Below, one piece after another: positions 51,458 through 59,553 of a stretch of DNA of 64,000 bases (position 1 is the first letter of the stretch; each line of letters begins with the position of its first letter). The DNA is from Bradyrhizobium diazoefficiens (lineage in GTDB: Bacteria; Pseudomonadota; Alphaproteobacteria; Rhizobiales; Xanthobacteraceae), in contig NZ_CP067100.1 of NCBI RefSeq assembly GCF_016616235.1, positions 3,035,001-3,099,000 of the forward strand. The letters are read 5' to 3'. The translations under genes and the position numbers were made by a program. Below the pieces are notes generated by a model. The model searched no databases and was not told where the DNA came from. It worked only from the letters and a program-made list of their open reading frames with translations.

Positions 51458-53698
51458 ATGTCCAACATCGTTCTCTCGGCGTCAGTTCGCCAGAACCTGT
51501 TGTCACTGCAGTCGACGGCCGACCTGCTGTCCACGACGCAGCAGCGCCTTTCGACCGGGAAAAAGGTCAACACCGCGCTCGACAACCCGACCAACTTCTT
51601 CACCGCACAGGGGCTGGACAACCGGGCGAGCGACATCAGCAATCTCCTCGACGGCATCAACAACGGTGTGCAGGTGCTGCAGGCCGCCAACACCGGCATC
51701 ACCTCGCTGCAAAAGCTGATTGACAGCGCCAAGTCGATCGCCAACCAGGCGCTCCAGACCACGGTCGGCTATTCGACCAAGTCGAACATCTCGACCACGA
51801 TCCCCGGCGCGACGCCGGCCGATCTGCGCGGCACGACGAGCTATACCTACGCAACGGCAACCGGCAATGTCGTCACCAACGGTACCGCCGGCGGCACCAC
51901 ACCGGCCACCACCGCGACCACGCTCGGCGGCATCTCGCAGTCGCTGGTCGGTTCGGCTGCTCCTGATGGTGCCGGCACCGCAGCAAGCTTGGCGCCGGGT
52001 CTCACCCTGCTCGGCACGCCCAGCGCGACTACCATCGCCACGAACGGCGCTCCGTCGGATGGCGATGTGCTCGTCGTCGACGGCAAGACCATCACCTTCA
52101 GGGCCGGCGCTGCGCCTGCGGTCGCCAACGTTCCTGCCGGCTCCGGCAAGAACAACAACATCGTCACCGACGGCAATGGCAACTCGACGGTTTACCTCGG
52201 CACAAACGCCGCTCCGGCCGCAACCGTCCAGGATGTGACGGATGCGATCGACCTTGCGAGTGGTGTGCAAAAGGCTGCCATCACGGGCGGTACCGCGACG
52301 CTGTCGAACTCGTCCGGCGCCAACGCTTCCATCGCTTCTGGTGTTCTCACCCTCACCACTGGTACGGGCTCCGACCTCAGCATCACCGGCAAGGCCGACT
52401 TCCTCAAGGCGCTCGGTCTGACCACCGCGACCGGCTCCGGCAATGTCAATGTGACCAAAGCGCGCCTGACGACCTCGGCGACGCTGGGCACCCTCGTTCA
52501 GGACGGTTCCACGCTCAATGTGGATGGCAAAACCGTCACGTTCAAAAACGCGGCTGCGCCTGCTGCCGCTCCGACGGGGTCGACCAAGATCGGCAACATC
52601 GTCACGGACAACAATGGCAACTCCATTGTCTATCTCCAGGGCGCAACCGTTCAGGATTCGCTGAATGCGATCGACCTGGCATCGGGAGCCGGCACCGTCA
52701 GCGGCGCCGCCGTGGTTGCGGCAAGCGGTTCGTCGCTGTCCTCGGTCGTGAACGGCGCTCTCAAGCTCAGCACCGGCACCACGGCGGATCTGTCGATCAC
52801 CGGAACGGGCAACGCGCTGTCCTCGTTCGGTCTGACCGGTCCCACCGGCACCGGCACGGCCTTCACCGCGGGACGCGCGCCGGGAGCAGGCAGCATCTCG
52901 GGCAAGACCTTGACGTTTACCTCCTTCAACGGCGGCACGCCGGTCAACGTCACCTTCGGTGACGGCACCAACGGCACCGTCAAGACGCTCGACCAGCTGA
53001 ACTCGCAGCTCCAGGCGAACCACCTCACGGCGACGATCGACGCCAACGGCGTGCTCACGATCACCACCGTCAACGAATACGCCTCTTCGACGCTCGGCTC
53101 GGTGACCGCCGGCGGCGTCGTCGGTGGCACGATCACCGCCACGGTTGCCTTCACGACGGCCCAGCCGCCGATCCAGGATCCGGTCGCGCAGACGGCGCGC
53201 TCGAACCTCGTCAACCAGTTCAACAATATCCTGGCGCAGATCGACACGACGTCGCAGGACGCCTCCTTCAACGGGGTGAACCTGCTCAACGGCGATACGC
53301 TGAAGTTGATCTTTAACGAGACCGGCAGCTCGACGCTCGGCATCAATGGCGTGGTGTTCAACGCGGCGGGCCTTGGCCTTTCCAACCTCGTCAACGGCGT
53401 CGATTTCATCGACAACGGTGCCACCAACAAGGTGCTCGCGAGCCTCAACGCGGCCTCGAGCACGCTGCGCTCGGAAGGTTCTGCGCTCGGCTCCAATCTC
53501 TCGATCGTGCAGGTGCGTCAGGACTTCTCCAAGAACCTGATCAACGTGCTGCAGACCGGCTCGTCCAACCTGACGCTGGCCGACACCAACGAGGAAGCGG
53601 CCAACAGCCAGGCGCTGTCGACCCGCCAGTCGATCGCGGTCTCGGCGCTGTCGCTGGCCAACCAGTCGCAGCAGAGCGTGCTCCAGCTGCTCCGCTAG
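51458..53698 (+). CDS. fliC: Giant flagellin 3
   Basis: A 746-residue flagellin, the most diverged of the three. The N-terminal helix (SVRQNLLSLQSTADLLSTTQ, then RLSTGKKVNTALDNP) and the C-terminal region are conserved, while residues about 130-500 differ strongly from flagellins 1 and 2. IN-type modules begin near 204, 353 and 482. RBS is AAAAGGAAG. Unlike the others it is preceded by overlapping perfect CtrA-type boxes, so its expression may differ. Confidence 0.95.
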   Translation: MSNIVLSASVRQNLLSLQSTADLLSTTQQRLSTGKKVNTALDNPTNFFTAQGLDNRASDISNLLDGINNGVQVLQAANTGITSLQKLIDSAKSIANQALQTTVGYSTKSNISTTIPGATPADLRGTTSYTYATATGNVVTNGTAGGTTPATTATTLGGISQSLVGSAAPDGAGTAASLAPGLTLLGTPSATTIATNGAPSDGDVLVVDGKTITFRAGAAPAVANVPAGSGKNNNIVTDGNGNSTVYLGTNAAPAATVQDVTDAIDLASGVQKAAITGGTATLSNSSGANASIASGVLTLTTGTGSDLSITGKADFLKALGLTTATGSGNVNVTKARLTTSATLGTLVQDGSTLNVDGKTVTFKNAAAPAAAPTGSTKIGNIVTDNNGNSIVYLQGATVQDSLNAIDLASGAGTVSGAAVVAASGSSLSSVVNGALKLSTGTTADLSITGTGNALSSFGLTGPTGTGTAFTAGRAPGAGSISGKTLTFTSFNGGTPVNVTFGDGTNGTVKTLDQLNSQLQANHLTATIDANGVLTITTVNEYASSTLGSVTAGGVVGGTITATVAFTTAQPPIQDPVAQTARSNLVNQFNNILAQIDTTSQDASFNGVNLLNGDTLKLIFNETGSSTLGINGVVFNAAGLGLSNLVNGVDFIDNGATNKVLASLNAASSTLRSEGSALGSNLSIVQVRQDFSKNLINVLQTGSSNLTLADTNEEAANSQALSTRQSIAVSALSLANQSQQSVLQLLR

Positions 53699-53725
53699 TT
53701 TCGCATCGCAGGATACTGAAACGTC

Positions 53726-53753
53726 ACGGCGGAGCTGATGCTCCGCCGTTTTT
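53726..53753 (+). terminator. Terminator of flagellin gene 3
   Basis: CGGCGGAGC-TGAT-GCTCCGCCG, a 9-bp perfect stem with a 4-base loop, followed by TTTTT. The hairpin differs from those of flagellin genes 1 and 2, in line with the greater divergence of this copy. Confidence 0.88.
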
Positions 53754-53892
53754 ATGGAGATCGCTAAGGCAGGATTAGCCGAGATTGATGCGCATCATGC
53801 GAGGCGTGTTTACACCACCCATGTGCGCATCTAGCTTCGCTGACGAAGGACTCCGCGGCCCGTAATAATGCGGAGGGCTTCCAAGCACACAC

Positions 53893-53907
53893 GTAAGCAA
53901 ATCTTAA
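53893..53907 (+). promoter_or_regulatory. Near-consensus CtrA-type box upstream of flaF
   Basis: GTAAGCAAATCTTAA is GTAA-N7-TTAA, one mismatch from consensus, 76 bp upstream of the flaF ATG. A further TTAAG is at 53939. The evidence is weaker than for the other boxes. Confidence 0.3.
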
Positions 53908-53982
53908 GCGGTGCTGCCTAGGGTTGGGAAAGAAATCCTTAAGCGCGTTCAACGGGCTAGGTAAACCTCCAAGGTGTGATTG

Positions 53983-54351
53983 ATGTCGAATTCCGCTGCC
54001 TCGGCTTACGCGCGCGTCGCAACGACCACCGCCTCTCCCCGGGACATCGAAGCGCAAACCCTGCTGAAGGCCGCCAACAAGCTTCAGGACGCCGTCAACA
54101 GTGCCGATCCCTTCAGCGAGTTGACCAGTCACGCCCTGATGTTCAACCGCAAGCTCTGGACGATCTTCCTGAGCGAGGCGATGCGCGACACCAATCCGCA
54201 GCCGATCGAAGTCCGGCAGAAGATCGCCAACATCAGCGTGTTCGTTCTGAGCCAGACCGCCGCGCTCCAGATGAGCCCGCAGTTCGATCACTTCCGCCCG
54301 CTGATCGAGATCAACCGCAACATTGCCGCCGGTCTGTCCGGCCGTCCGTGA
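53983..54351 (+). CDS. flaF: Flagellar biosynthesis regulator FlaF
   Basis: A 122-residue FlaF. It has the family core AYARVATTTASPRDIEAQ, ADPFSELTSHALMFNRKLWTIF and SVFVLSQTAALQ. FlaF promotes flagellin translation or secretion and acts opposite to FlbT in Caulobacter. It lies directly after the third flagellin terminator. The ATG at 53983 has an AAGGTG site; the preceding in-frame TTG is not needed. Confidence 0.93.
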   Translation: MSNSAASAYARVATTTASPRDIEAQTLLKAANKLQDAVNSADPFSELTSHALMFNRKLWTIFLSEAMRDTNPQPIEVRQKIANISVFVLSQTAALQMSPQFDHFRPLIEINRNIAAGLSGRP

Positions 54352-54418
54352 GGACGTAACGGCGGTCAGTCGCGGCCGTCAGCCCGACGTCATCGCCGCC
54401 ACGCACGACACCTGAACG

Positions 54419-54778
54419 TCAGGCGCTGACATCCGTATTGAGCGGACGCGAGGGCTGGGACTTCAGATCCTCTGCATGGAAATAAGCCCGCCGGCGCAGC
54501 ATCGCTTCATCGGGGAACTGGTTGACCACTGCATCGGTCTTGTCGTTGACCACCTGAAAAACGAACGAGGCGGCCGCCTGGTCGAACACGACCTGGCGCG
54601 AGATATTCTGATTGTTCGGGAGATCGTTGCGCACGGCCGCGCTCGTATCGCTCGCGGCGACCGTTTGGCTGACCGGCAAATCAGTCTGCACGGCCTCGTT
54701 CGCCGCCGAATTCGACGTCGGCACGATCTGCGCGGGGGCCGGTATCCCCACCGGCCGGATGCTGAAATCTGTACTCAT
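54419..54778 (-). CDS. FlaG-like flagellar protein
   Basis: A 119-residue protein. A disordered Ser/Ala/Thr-rich N-terminal half is followed by ISRQVVFDQAAASFVFQVVN and then DAVVNQFPDEAMLRRRAYF. This matches the pattern of FlaG-family proteins (a hydrophobic strand, then V-x2-x-P-x-E and a basic helix). In other bacteria FlaG limits filament length. It is placed between flaF and a FlgN-like gene, which supports the call, but similarity is short. Confidence 0.6.
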   Translation of the reverse strand: MSTDFSIRPVGIPAPAQIVPTSNSAANEAVQTDLPVSQTVAASDTSAAVRNDLPNNQNISRQVVFDQAAASFVFQVVNDKTDAVVNQFPDEAMLRRRAYFHAEDLKSQPSRPLNTDVSA

Positions 54779-54937
54779 GGCAGCCTCCTGGTTGCCTCAC
54801 GTGAGTCAAATCCCAACCCCTCTCAATGCGCAACCATGGAACACCAGGATTGAACACCCGGTTAGCAAACGTGCCTAACCGCGCGACGATGTCGCCGCGC
54901 GGCTTTTCGTAAAATTGTCGTTTGTGATTGCGTGCGC

Positions 54938-55435
54938 TCAGAGCGAGCGGCTGACCGCGAGCGGCGTGATGTGACGCGGGCCCGGAGCTGCGCGGCGGCC
55001 GGCCGCCGTATAGGTATTCGGCACGTTACGCTTCTGGATCTCGGCATTGACGCCGCGTACGACGCTCTCGGAGACCGCATGCGCGGTCGCGAGCACGGTG
55101 AGATTGACCTGGAGCATCGCGCGGAACGCATCGTGGTGGCGATGCAGCGTCGACAGCAGCTCGGGCGCGGATTTCGCCAACTGGGCCTGGTTCGCCTTCA
55201 GCTCGCTGACGGCGCCGACGTAATTGCGCGACAGCTCCTGCTTCTTGCTCTCGAGCGTCATCGCCTCGCGGACCTTGCCGGCGCGAACGAGCTCGGTCTC
55301 GCGCTCGATCAGTCCGAGCAGGGCGTTCATCGCATCCATCAGCTGCTCGGCGAGCTTGCGCGCCTCAGTGCCGCCGGGCGCGGCGTTCGCTCGCTGTGCT
55401 TGCATCGGCTGACGGGAGGCGTTGAACTGGTTCAT
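54938..55435 (-). CDS. FlgN-like flagellar chaperone
   Basis: A 165-residue mostly helical protein. The middle (ARKLAEQLMDAMNALLGLIE, then LVRAGKVREAMTLESKKQEL) is characteristic of FlgN-type export chaperones for FlgK and FlgL, and alphaproteobacterial flagellar loci usually have one in this position after flgJ. The N-terminus is Gln/Asn-rich, the C-terminus basic. The ATG at 55435 is preceded by an AACGAGATG leader; longer starts overlap flgJ. Confidence 0.65.
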   Translation of the reverse strand: MNQFNASRQPMQAQRANAAPGGTEARKLAEQLMDAMNALLGLIERETELVRAGKVREAMTLESKKQELSRNYVGAVSELKANQAQLAKSAPELLSTLHRHHDAFRAMLQVNLTVLATAHAVSESVVRGVNAEIQKRNVPNTYTAAGRRAAPGPRHITPLAVSRSL

Positions 55436-55446
55436 CTCGTTTGACC

Positions 55447-55827
55447 TTATGCCGTGCGGATGGTTTTGGCCTGCTGCATGATCAGGGTGCGGTAGACTTC
55501 GGTGGCGACGCCGACGCCGCCGGCCTTGGCGAAGTTCTTGGAATATTGCTCGGTCAGCATCGAGCGCCACACGCCGGTGCCTGGCGTATCGCCGAACGGG
55601 CCTTCGCCCTTCAGGCTAGATGTCATCTGCGAGAACATGCTGTTGAGAAACATCGCCTCGAAATCGGTGGCGGTCTTCTGCGCCTTGGACTGCTGCTGCG
55701 GCGAGACCTTTTGCAGCGCTGCGGCGAGCTCGAAGTCAGGCCGGCCGTTGCGGCTCTCGACCGAGAAGGCGGGGTTCGACAGAGCGGCGGCGGGGGCGCG
55801 CGAGGTGTTGATCGTGCCGGTCTGCAT
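55447..55827 (-). CDS. flgJ: FlgJ-type rod-binding protein (no muramidase domain)
   Basis: A 126-residue protein with the rod-binding FlgJ N-terminal domain: KAQKTATDFEAMFLNSMFSQM and GVATEVYRTLIMQQ. It lacks the peptidoglycan-hydrolase domain that enterobacterial FlgJ carries, as usual in alphaproteobacteria. It caps the growing rod in the periplasm. Its ATG overlaps the flgI stop (TGATG at 55825-55829), so translation is coupled. Confidence 0.85.
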   Translation of the reverse strand: MQTGTINTSRAPAAALSNPAFSVESRNGRPDFELAAALQKVSPQQQSKAQKTATDFEAMFLNSMFSQMTSSLKGEGPFGDTPGTGVWRSMLTEQYSKNFAKAGGVGVATEVYRTLIMQQAKTIRTA

Positions 55828-56951
55828 CACATCACCTCGATGTCAGCTTCGATCGCGCCGGCGGCCTTGATCGCCTGGAGGATGCTGATGAGGTCGCGCG
55901 GGCCGATGCCGAGGCCGTTGAGGCCGTCGACGAGCTGCTGCAGCGAGACGCCGTCCTTGACGAGGGCGAGCTTCTTGCCGTCCTCGCTGACGCTGACGCT
56001 GCTGCGCGGGGCGACCACGGTGCGACCGCGCGACAGCGGGTTCGGCTGGCTGACCTGCGGGCTCTCGGAGATGGTGACGGTGAGGTTGCCCTGCGCCACC
56101 GCGACGGTGGCGACGCGGACGTCGCGGCCCATCACGATGATGCCGCTGCGTTCGTCGATGACGATCTTGGCGGCGAGGTCAGGATCGACCTGGAGCTGCT
56201 CGATCTCGGTGAGAAAGGCGACGACGTTGCCCTTGAATTCCGGCGGGATCGCAAGCTGCACCGTCGAGGGATCGATCGGCTCGGCGGTCTTGACGCCGAG
56301 ATAGTCGTTGATCGCGGCCGCGATCCGCTTGGCGGTGGTGAAGTCGGCATTGCGCAGCGCCAGACGCACGTTCGGCAAGCGGTTCAGCGCGAACTCGATC
56401 TCGCGCTCGATGATGGCGCCGTTGGCGATGCGGCCGACCGTCGGCACGCCGCGGACGATTTTCGCAGCTTCCCCCTCGGCCTGGAAGCCGGAGATCGCGA
56501 GCGAGCCCTGGGCCACCGCATAGACGTTGCCATCCGCGCCGAGCAGGGGAGTGACGAGCAGGGTGCCGCCGCGCAGATCCTTGGCATCGCCGAGCGCGGA
56601 GACGGTGACGTCCATGCGGGTGCCCTGGGTGGCGAAGGCTGGCAGGTTGCCCGTCACCATCACGGCGGCGACGTTGCCGGTGCGGATAGTGGCGCCGCGG
56701 ATATTGACGCCCATGCGCTCGAGCATCGCTTGCAGCGACTGCTTCGTGAAGGGGATGTTGTTGAGCGTGTCGCCGGTGCCGTTGAGGCCGACGACGAGAC
56801 CGTAGCCGATGAGCTGGTTCTGCCGCACGCCTTCGATATTGGCGAGGTCCTTGATGCGCGAGGTCGCGCTTGCAGACGTGACCGAGAGCGCCAGCGCTGA
56901 CAGCGCGGCACAGGCCACCCCAACAATCCTCACCCAACGAACGCCTGGCAT
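55827..56951 (-). CDS. flgI: Flagellar P-ring protein FlgI
   Basis: A 374-residue P-ring protein with a signal peptide (about 1-30, ending SASATS). Family motifs include RIKDLANIEGVRQNQLIGYGL, LNGTGDTLNNIPFT, MVTGNLPAFATQGTRMDV and the C-terminal NGLGIGPRDLISILQAIKAAGA. It forms the periplasmic ring around the rod. The ATG at 56951 follows GGGGAG; a start 24 bp upstream is possible. A near-perfect sigma54 promoter lies 90 bp upstream. Confidence 0.95.
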   Translation of the reverse strand: MPGVRWVRIVGVACAALSALALSVTSASATSRIKDLANIEGVRQNQLIGYGLVVGLNGTGDTLNNIPFTKQSLQAMLERMGVNIRGATIRTGNVAAVMVTGNLPAFATQGTRMDVTVSALGDAKDLRGGTLLVTPLLGADGNVYAVAQGSLAISGFQAEGEAAKIVRGVPTVGRIANGAIIEREIEFALNRLPNVRLALRNADFTTAKRIAAAINDYLGVKTAEPIDPSTVQLAIPPEFKGNVVAFLTEIEQLQVDPDLAAKIVIDERSGIIVMGRDVRVATVAVAQGNLTVTISESPQVSQPNPLSRGRTVVAPRSSVSVSEDGKKLALVKDGVSLQQLVDGLNGLGIGPRDLISILQAIKAAGAIEADIEVM

Positions 56952-57040
56952 CCTCTGCTCCCCAAGGCTTCTCAAAAGCCTCCTTTAAAATCTCGGACCA
57001 AATTCGACACTCCCATGACGAGCTGGTCCGACGCTTTCCT

Positions 57041-57056
57041 TGCGAGGGCTGTGCCA
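57041..57056 (-). promoter_or_regulatory. Sigma54 promoter of the flgI operon
   Basis: Minus strand TGGCACAGCCCTCGCA has GG-N10-GC and matches TGGCACG-N4-TTGCA at all but two positions. Predicted start is near 57031, a leader of about 80 bases to flgI. It would drive flgI-flgJ-flgN-like. Confidence 0.75.
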
Positions 57057-57174
57057 ACGCTGGGTAGCAGGGCCAGATCGCTGAATAGGTTGAATAAATC
57101 TGTTTCGACCGGTGTCAGCGGCCGTTGTCCCTGAGGAGCGAAACTGCCGCCTGTCGGCAGATTTTGCCGGGCTG

Positions 57175-57189
57175 TTTACGGCCCGTTAA
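57175..57189 (+). promoter_or_regulatory. Near-perfect CtrA-type box upstream of fliX
   Basis: TTTACGGCCCGTTAA is TTTA-N7-TTAA, followed by CCAT (TTAACCAT half-site), 47 bp upstream of the fliX ATG. In Caulobacter fliX is a CtrA-controlled early flagellar gene, which fits. Confidence 0.55.
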
Positions 57190-57235
57190 CCATAAAACGG
57201 CGAATGTGGCGCATCGATCACCCGGATTGTTTCCG

Positions 57236-57649
57236 ATGCGCATCTACGGACCGAACGGCACCACGCTTGGAACGCCGGCCAGCCAGGCCAGGCGGACGAG
57301 CTCCGGCACCTTCGTGCTGCCCGACACCTCGTCGGCGCAGGAGACGCGGAGCGCTGCGGCGCCGAAGGCCACCGCCAACATCGACGGACTGCTCGCGCTG
57401 CAAGGCATCGAAGAGAATCCCGTCGAGCGCCGCAGGCGCTCGGTCGCCCGCGGCAAGACCGCGCTCGATGTGCTCGACGATCTCAAGATGGGCCTCTTGT
57501 CCGGCAATCTCGACGCCTCGACCGTGATGCGGCTGCGCGATGCCGCAGCGAACCTGAAGTCGTCCTCCGGCGATCCCGGCCTCGATGCCGTGCTGTCCGA
57601 GATCGAGCTGCGCGTCGAAGTCGAGCTGGCGAAGGCCGGGCTGGCGTAG
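57236..57649 (+). CDS. fliX: Flagellar regulatory protein FliX
   Basis: A 137-residue FliX: MRIYGPNGTTLGTPASQARR at the start, and RSVARGKTALDVLDDLKMGLL plus DAVLSEIELRVEVELAKAG towards the end, all family hallmarks. FliX couples assembly of the basal body to the sigma54 activator FlbD in Caulobacter. It is divergent from flgI, the classic arrangement. The ATG at 57236 fits the family; an upstream start adds 37 residues. Confidence 0.92.
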   Translation: MRIYGPNGTTLGTPASQARRTSSGTFVLPDTSSAQETRSAAAPKATANIDGLLALQGIEENPVERRRRSVARGKTALDVLDDLKMGLLSGNLDASTVMRLRDAAANLKSSSGDPGLDAVLSEIELRVEVELAKAGLA

Positions 57650-57661
57650 TCCGGCCCACCA

Positions 57662-57770
57662 AGCTGTCGTCGTCCGGCTTGACCGGACGACCCTGTATTC
57701 CAGAGACAGCTGTTTTAAATCGAGAGGCCGCGGCGTACTGGATGCCCCGGCCAAGCCGGGGCATGACAGC
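57662..57770. repeat. Dispersed palindromic repeat, family C copy 1
   Basis: Contains the hairpin GTCCGGCTTGACCGGAC (57671-57687) and a second one, GCCCCGGCCAAGCCGGGGC, joined by GTACTGGAT. The same build-up of CAGTAC/GTACTGG segments and a final ATGACAGC appears at 62201-62301. Confidence 0.7.
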
Positions 57771-57808
57771 GGAGTTTGCAGCAGCAAGCCAACAGCCAGT
57801 GCTCTTCG

Positions 57809-58180
57809 TTACGCCGCTTCGTCCTTCTGCTGCGCGTCGTAACGACGCTGGGCGGCGAGCACGTCTTTCAGATTCTGCTCGGCCCAATCGCGCAAGGGAT
57901 CGACGGCGGCGGCGAGCGTGACGCCGAGCTGCGTGATCGAATACTCCACGGTCACCGGCACGGTTGCGATGGCGCGGCGTTTGATCAGGCCGTCGCGTTC
58001 GAGCGATTTCAGAACCTGGCTCAGCATCTTCTGCGAAATGCCTTCAATCGTGCGGCGTAACTGATTGAAGCGCATCGCCTCCTCGCGCAGCAGCAACAGG
58101 ATCAGCACGGCCCATTTGTCGCCGACGCGGTCGAGGATCTGGCGCGTGGGGCAGTTCGCAGCATAGACGTCTGGCTTCAT
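57809..58180 (-). CDS. HxlR-family transcriptional regulator 1
   Basis: A 123-residue winged helix protein. The family core is CPTRQILDRVGDKWAVLILLLL and MRFNQLRRTIEGISQKMLSQVLKSL (recognition helix region), with Cys10 near the N-terminus as in redox-sensing HxlR members. It is divergent from a NmrA-type oxidoreductase gene with 149 bp between, the standard arrangement for regulator and target. A 5-5-5 inverted repeat lies near the target gene. Confidence 0.88.
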   Translation of the reverse strand: MKPDVYAANCPTRQILDRVGDKWAVLILLLLREEAMRFNQLRRTIEGISQKMLSQVLKSLERDGLIKRRAIATVPVTVEYSITQLGVTLAAAVDPLRDWAEQNLKDVLAAQRRYDAQQKDEAA

Positions 58181-58291
58181 TGTTGATCGTCCTCAAGATC
58201 GATTCAGGTTGCGCTCGTCGCGCCAGTTACTCCCGCGTAATCAGGTAAGCACAAAGTGCTCTCTTAACACCAGCATTCTTTGCGATATCTG

Positions 58292-58306
58292 GTAACGATT
58301 GGTTAC
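58292..58306. promoter_or_regulatory. Inverted repeat GTAAC-N5-GTTAC, candidate HxlR operator
   Basis: GTAACGATTGGTTAC, followed by TATAGA that could be a -10 element, 24 bp upstream of the oxidoreductase ATG. GTAAC-type palindromes are common in HxlR sites, so this is a natural candidate for the adjacent regulator. Confidence 0.45.
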
Positions 58307-58329
58307 TATAGAAGCAAAGGAAGCCTTCC

Positions 58330-58941
58330 ATGAAAATCGCAATCGCCGGCGCCTCGGGCCGTGCCGGGTCGGAGGTCACCAAGGAACTGTCCCGCCGCGG
58401 CCACAGCGTGACCGCCATTGCCCGCCATCCCGAGAAGATTGCGGCCCTGCCGAATGTCACACCCACCAGGGGGGATGTGCTCGACCAGGCCGGCCTTGCC
58501 AGCCTGTGGGGCGGGCACGACGTCGCTGTGAGTTCCGTGCACTTCCTGGCCAGCGACCCGCTTAAGTTAATCGGTGCGGCGAAGGACTCCGGCGTGGCCC
58601 GTTATCTCGTCGTCGGCGGCGCCGGCAGCCTGGAGGTTGCCCCGGGAGTGAAGCTGGTCACAACTCCCGGTTTTCCTGCCCAGTACAAGGCGGAAGCCGA
58701 AAAAGGTTCCGTCTTCCTGGAGCTGCTTCGGCAGGAGAAGGACCTGAACTGGACCTTCATTTCGCCGTCGGCGCTGTTCGTCGAGGGCGAGCGGACCGGC
58801 AAGTTCCGGCTTGGGACCGATCAGCTTCTCGCAGATGCGAACGGCAAGAGCTGGATCAGCTTCGCGGACTACGCCATTGCGCTCGCCGATGAGATCGAGC
58901 GCCCAGCCCATCCGAGGCAGCGCTTCACGGTCGGCTACTAG
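58330..58941 (+). CDS. NAD(P)-binding NmrA/SDR-type oxidoreductase
   Basis: A 203-residue Rossmann-fold protein. KIAIAGASGRAGSEVTKELSRRG is the dinucleotide-binding start (GASGRxG), and GVARYLVVGGAGSLE and WTFISPSALFVEGERTG match the atypical SDR group (NmrA/YwnB-like). Activity may be as reductase or redox sensor; members next to HxlR regulators often respond to quinones or electrophiles. Confidence 0.82.
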   Translation: MKIAIAGASGRAGSEVTKELSRRGHSVTAIARHPEKIAALPNVTPTRGDVLDQAGLASLWGGHDVAVSSVHFLASDPLKLIGAAKDSGVARYLVVGGAGSLEVAPGVKLVTTPGFPAQYKAEAEKGSVFLELLRQEKDLNWTFISPSALFVEGERTGKFRLGTDQLLADANGKSWISFADYAIALADEIERPAHPRQRFTVGY

Positions 58942-59108
58942 GCTTTCGGCCCCAGGTCCTGCAGGATAAACCTTCCTGTGCAAGGGCTTGGGGGCGCCAG
59001 CCGGGCGGTCAGGGAAACATTGTCTGTCACAGGAGGCCGCTATATAAGGCCCCGCTCAACGGACCCCGTTCCGTTCAGCGAGTCGTTGCTTAGACAGATG
59101 GGCCGCCC

Positions 59109-59519
59109 TTGGAAAAGTTGAAAAACTACCGACCGACCGAAAAAGAGCCTTTCATGAACGACCGGCAGAAGGAGTACTTCCGTTTGAAGCTCCTGGCCTG
59201 GAAGGATGAGATCCTCAAAGAGTCCAAGCTCACCCTGCAAGCCTTGCAGGAGGAGAACGTGAACCACCCCGATCTTGCCGATCGGGCCTCGTCCGAAACC
59301 GACCGCGCCATCGAACTCCGCGCCCGCGACCGCCAGCGCAAGTTGATCGCCAAGATCGACGCCGCGCTCCAGCGCATCGAGGACAACACCTACGGCTATT
59401 GCGAGGAAACCGGCGAGCCGATCTCTCTGAAGCGGCTCGAAGCACGGCCCATCGCGACGCTCTCGGTGGAAGCGCAGGAGCGCCACGAGAAACGCGAGAA
59501 GGTGTACCGCGACGAATAG
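59109..59519 (+). CDS. dksA: DksA-type RNA polymerase-binding protein with reduced zinc motif
   Basis: A 136-residue DksA. A coiled-coil region (FMNDRQKEYFRLKLLAWKDE to the DRAIELRARDRQRKL tip) is followed by the globular GYCEETGEPISLKRLEARP and AQERHEKREKVYRDE tail. Only one cysteine (C98) remains where classic DksA has four, so zinc binding is probably lost, as in some alphaproteobacterial DksA proteins. It modulates transcription with ppGpp. TTG at 59109 is my start because the residues after it match the family; ATG at 59154 is an alternative. Confidence 0.85.
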   Translation: MEKLKNYRPTEKEPFMNDRQKEYFRLKLLAWKDEILKESKLTLQALQEENVNHPDLADRASSETDRAIELRARDRQRKLIAKIDAALQRIEDNTYGYCEETGEPISLKRLEARPIATLSVEAQERHEKREKVYRDE

Positions 59520-59526
59520 AGCCCGG

Positions 59527-59553
59527 GCCGCAGAGTTGCGGCTCTTTGTTTTT
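59527..59553 (+). terminator. Terminator of dksA
   Basis: GCCGCA-GAGT-TGCGGC hairpin (59527-59542) followed by a T-rich run TCTTTGTTTTT, 7 bp after the dksA stop. The stem is short but the T-run is good. Confidence 0.75.

Noticed and set aside
54888..54920. Intrinsic terminator near the FlgN-like gene
   Set aside because: An imperfect CCGCGCG/CGCGCGG hairpin with a 3-base bulge is present, but the T-run is on the strand where no gene ends, so I did not call it.
59020..59046. Housekeeping promoter of dksA (TTGTCT to TATATA)
   Set aside because: The spacing is only 15 bp and the -35 half is weak; I could not support it enough to list.
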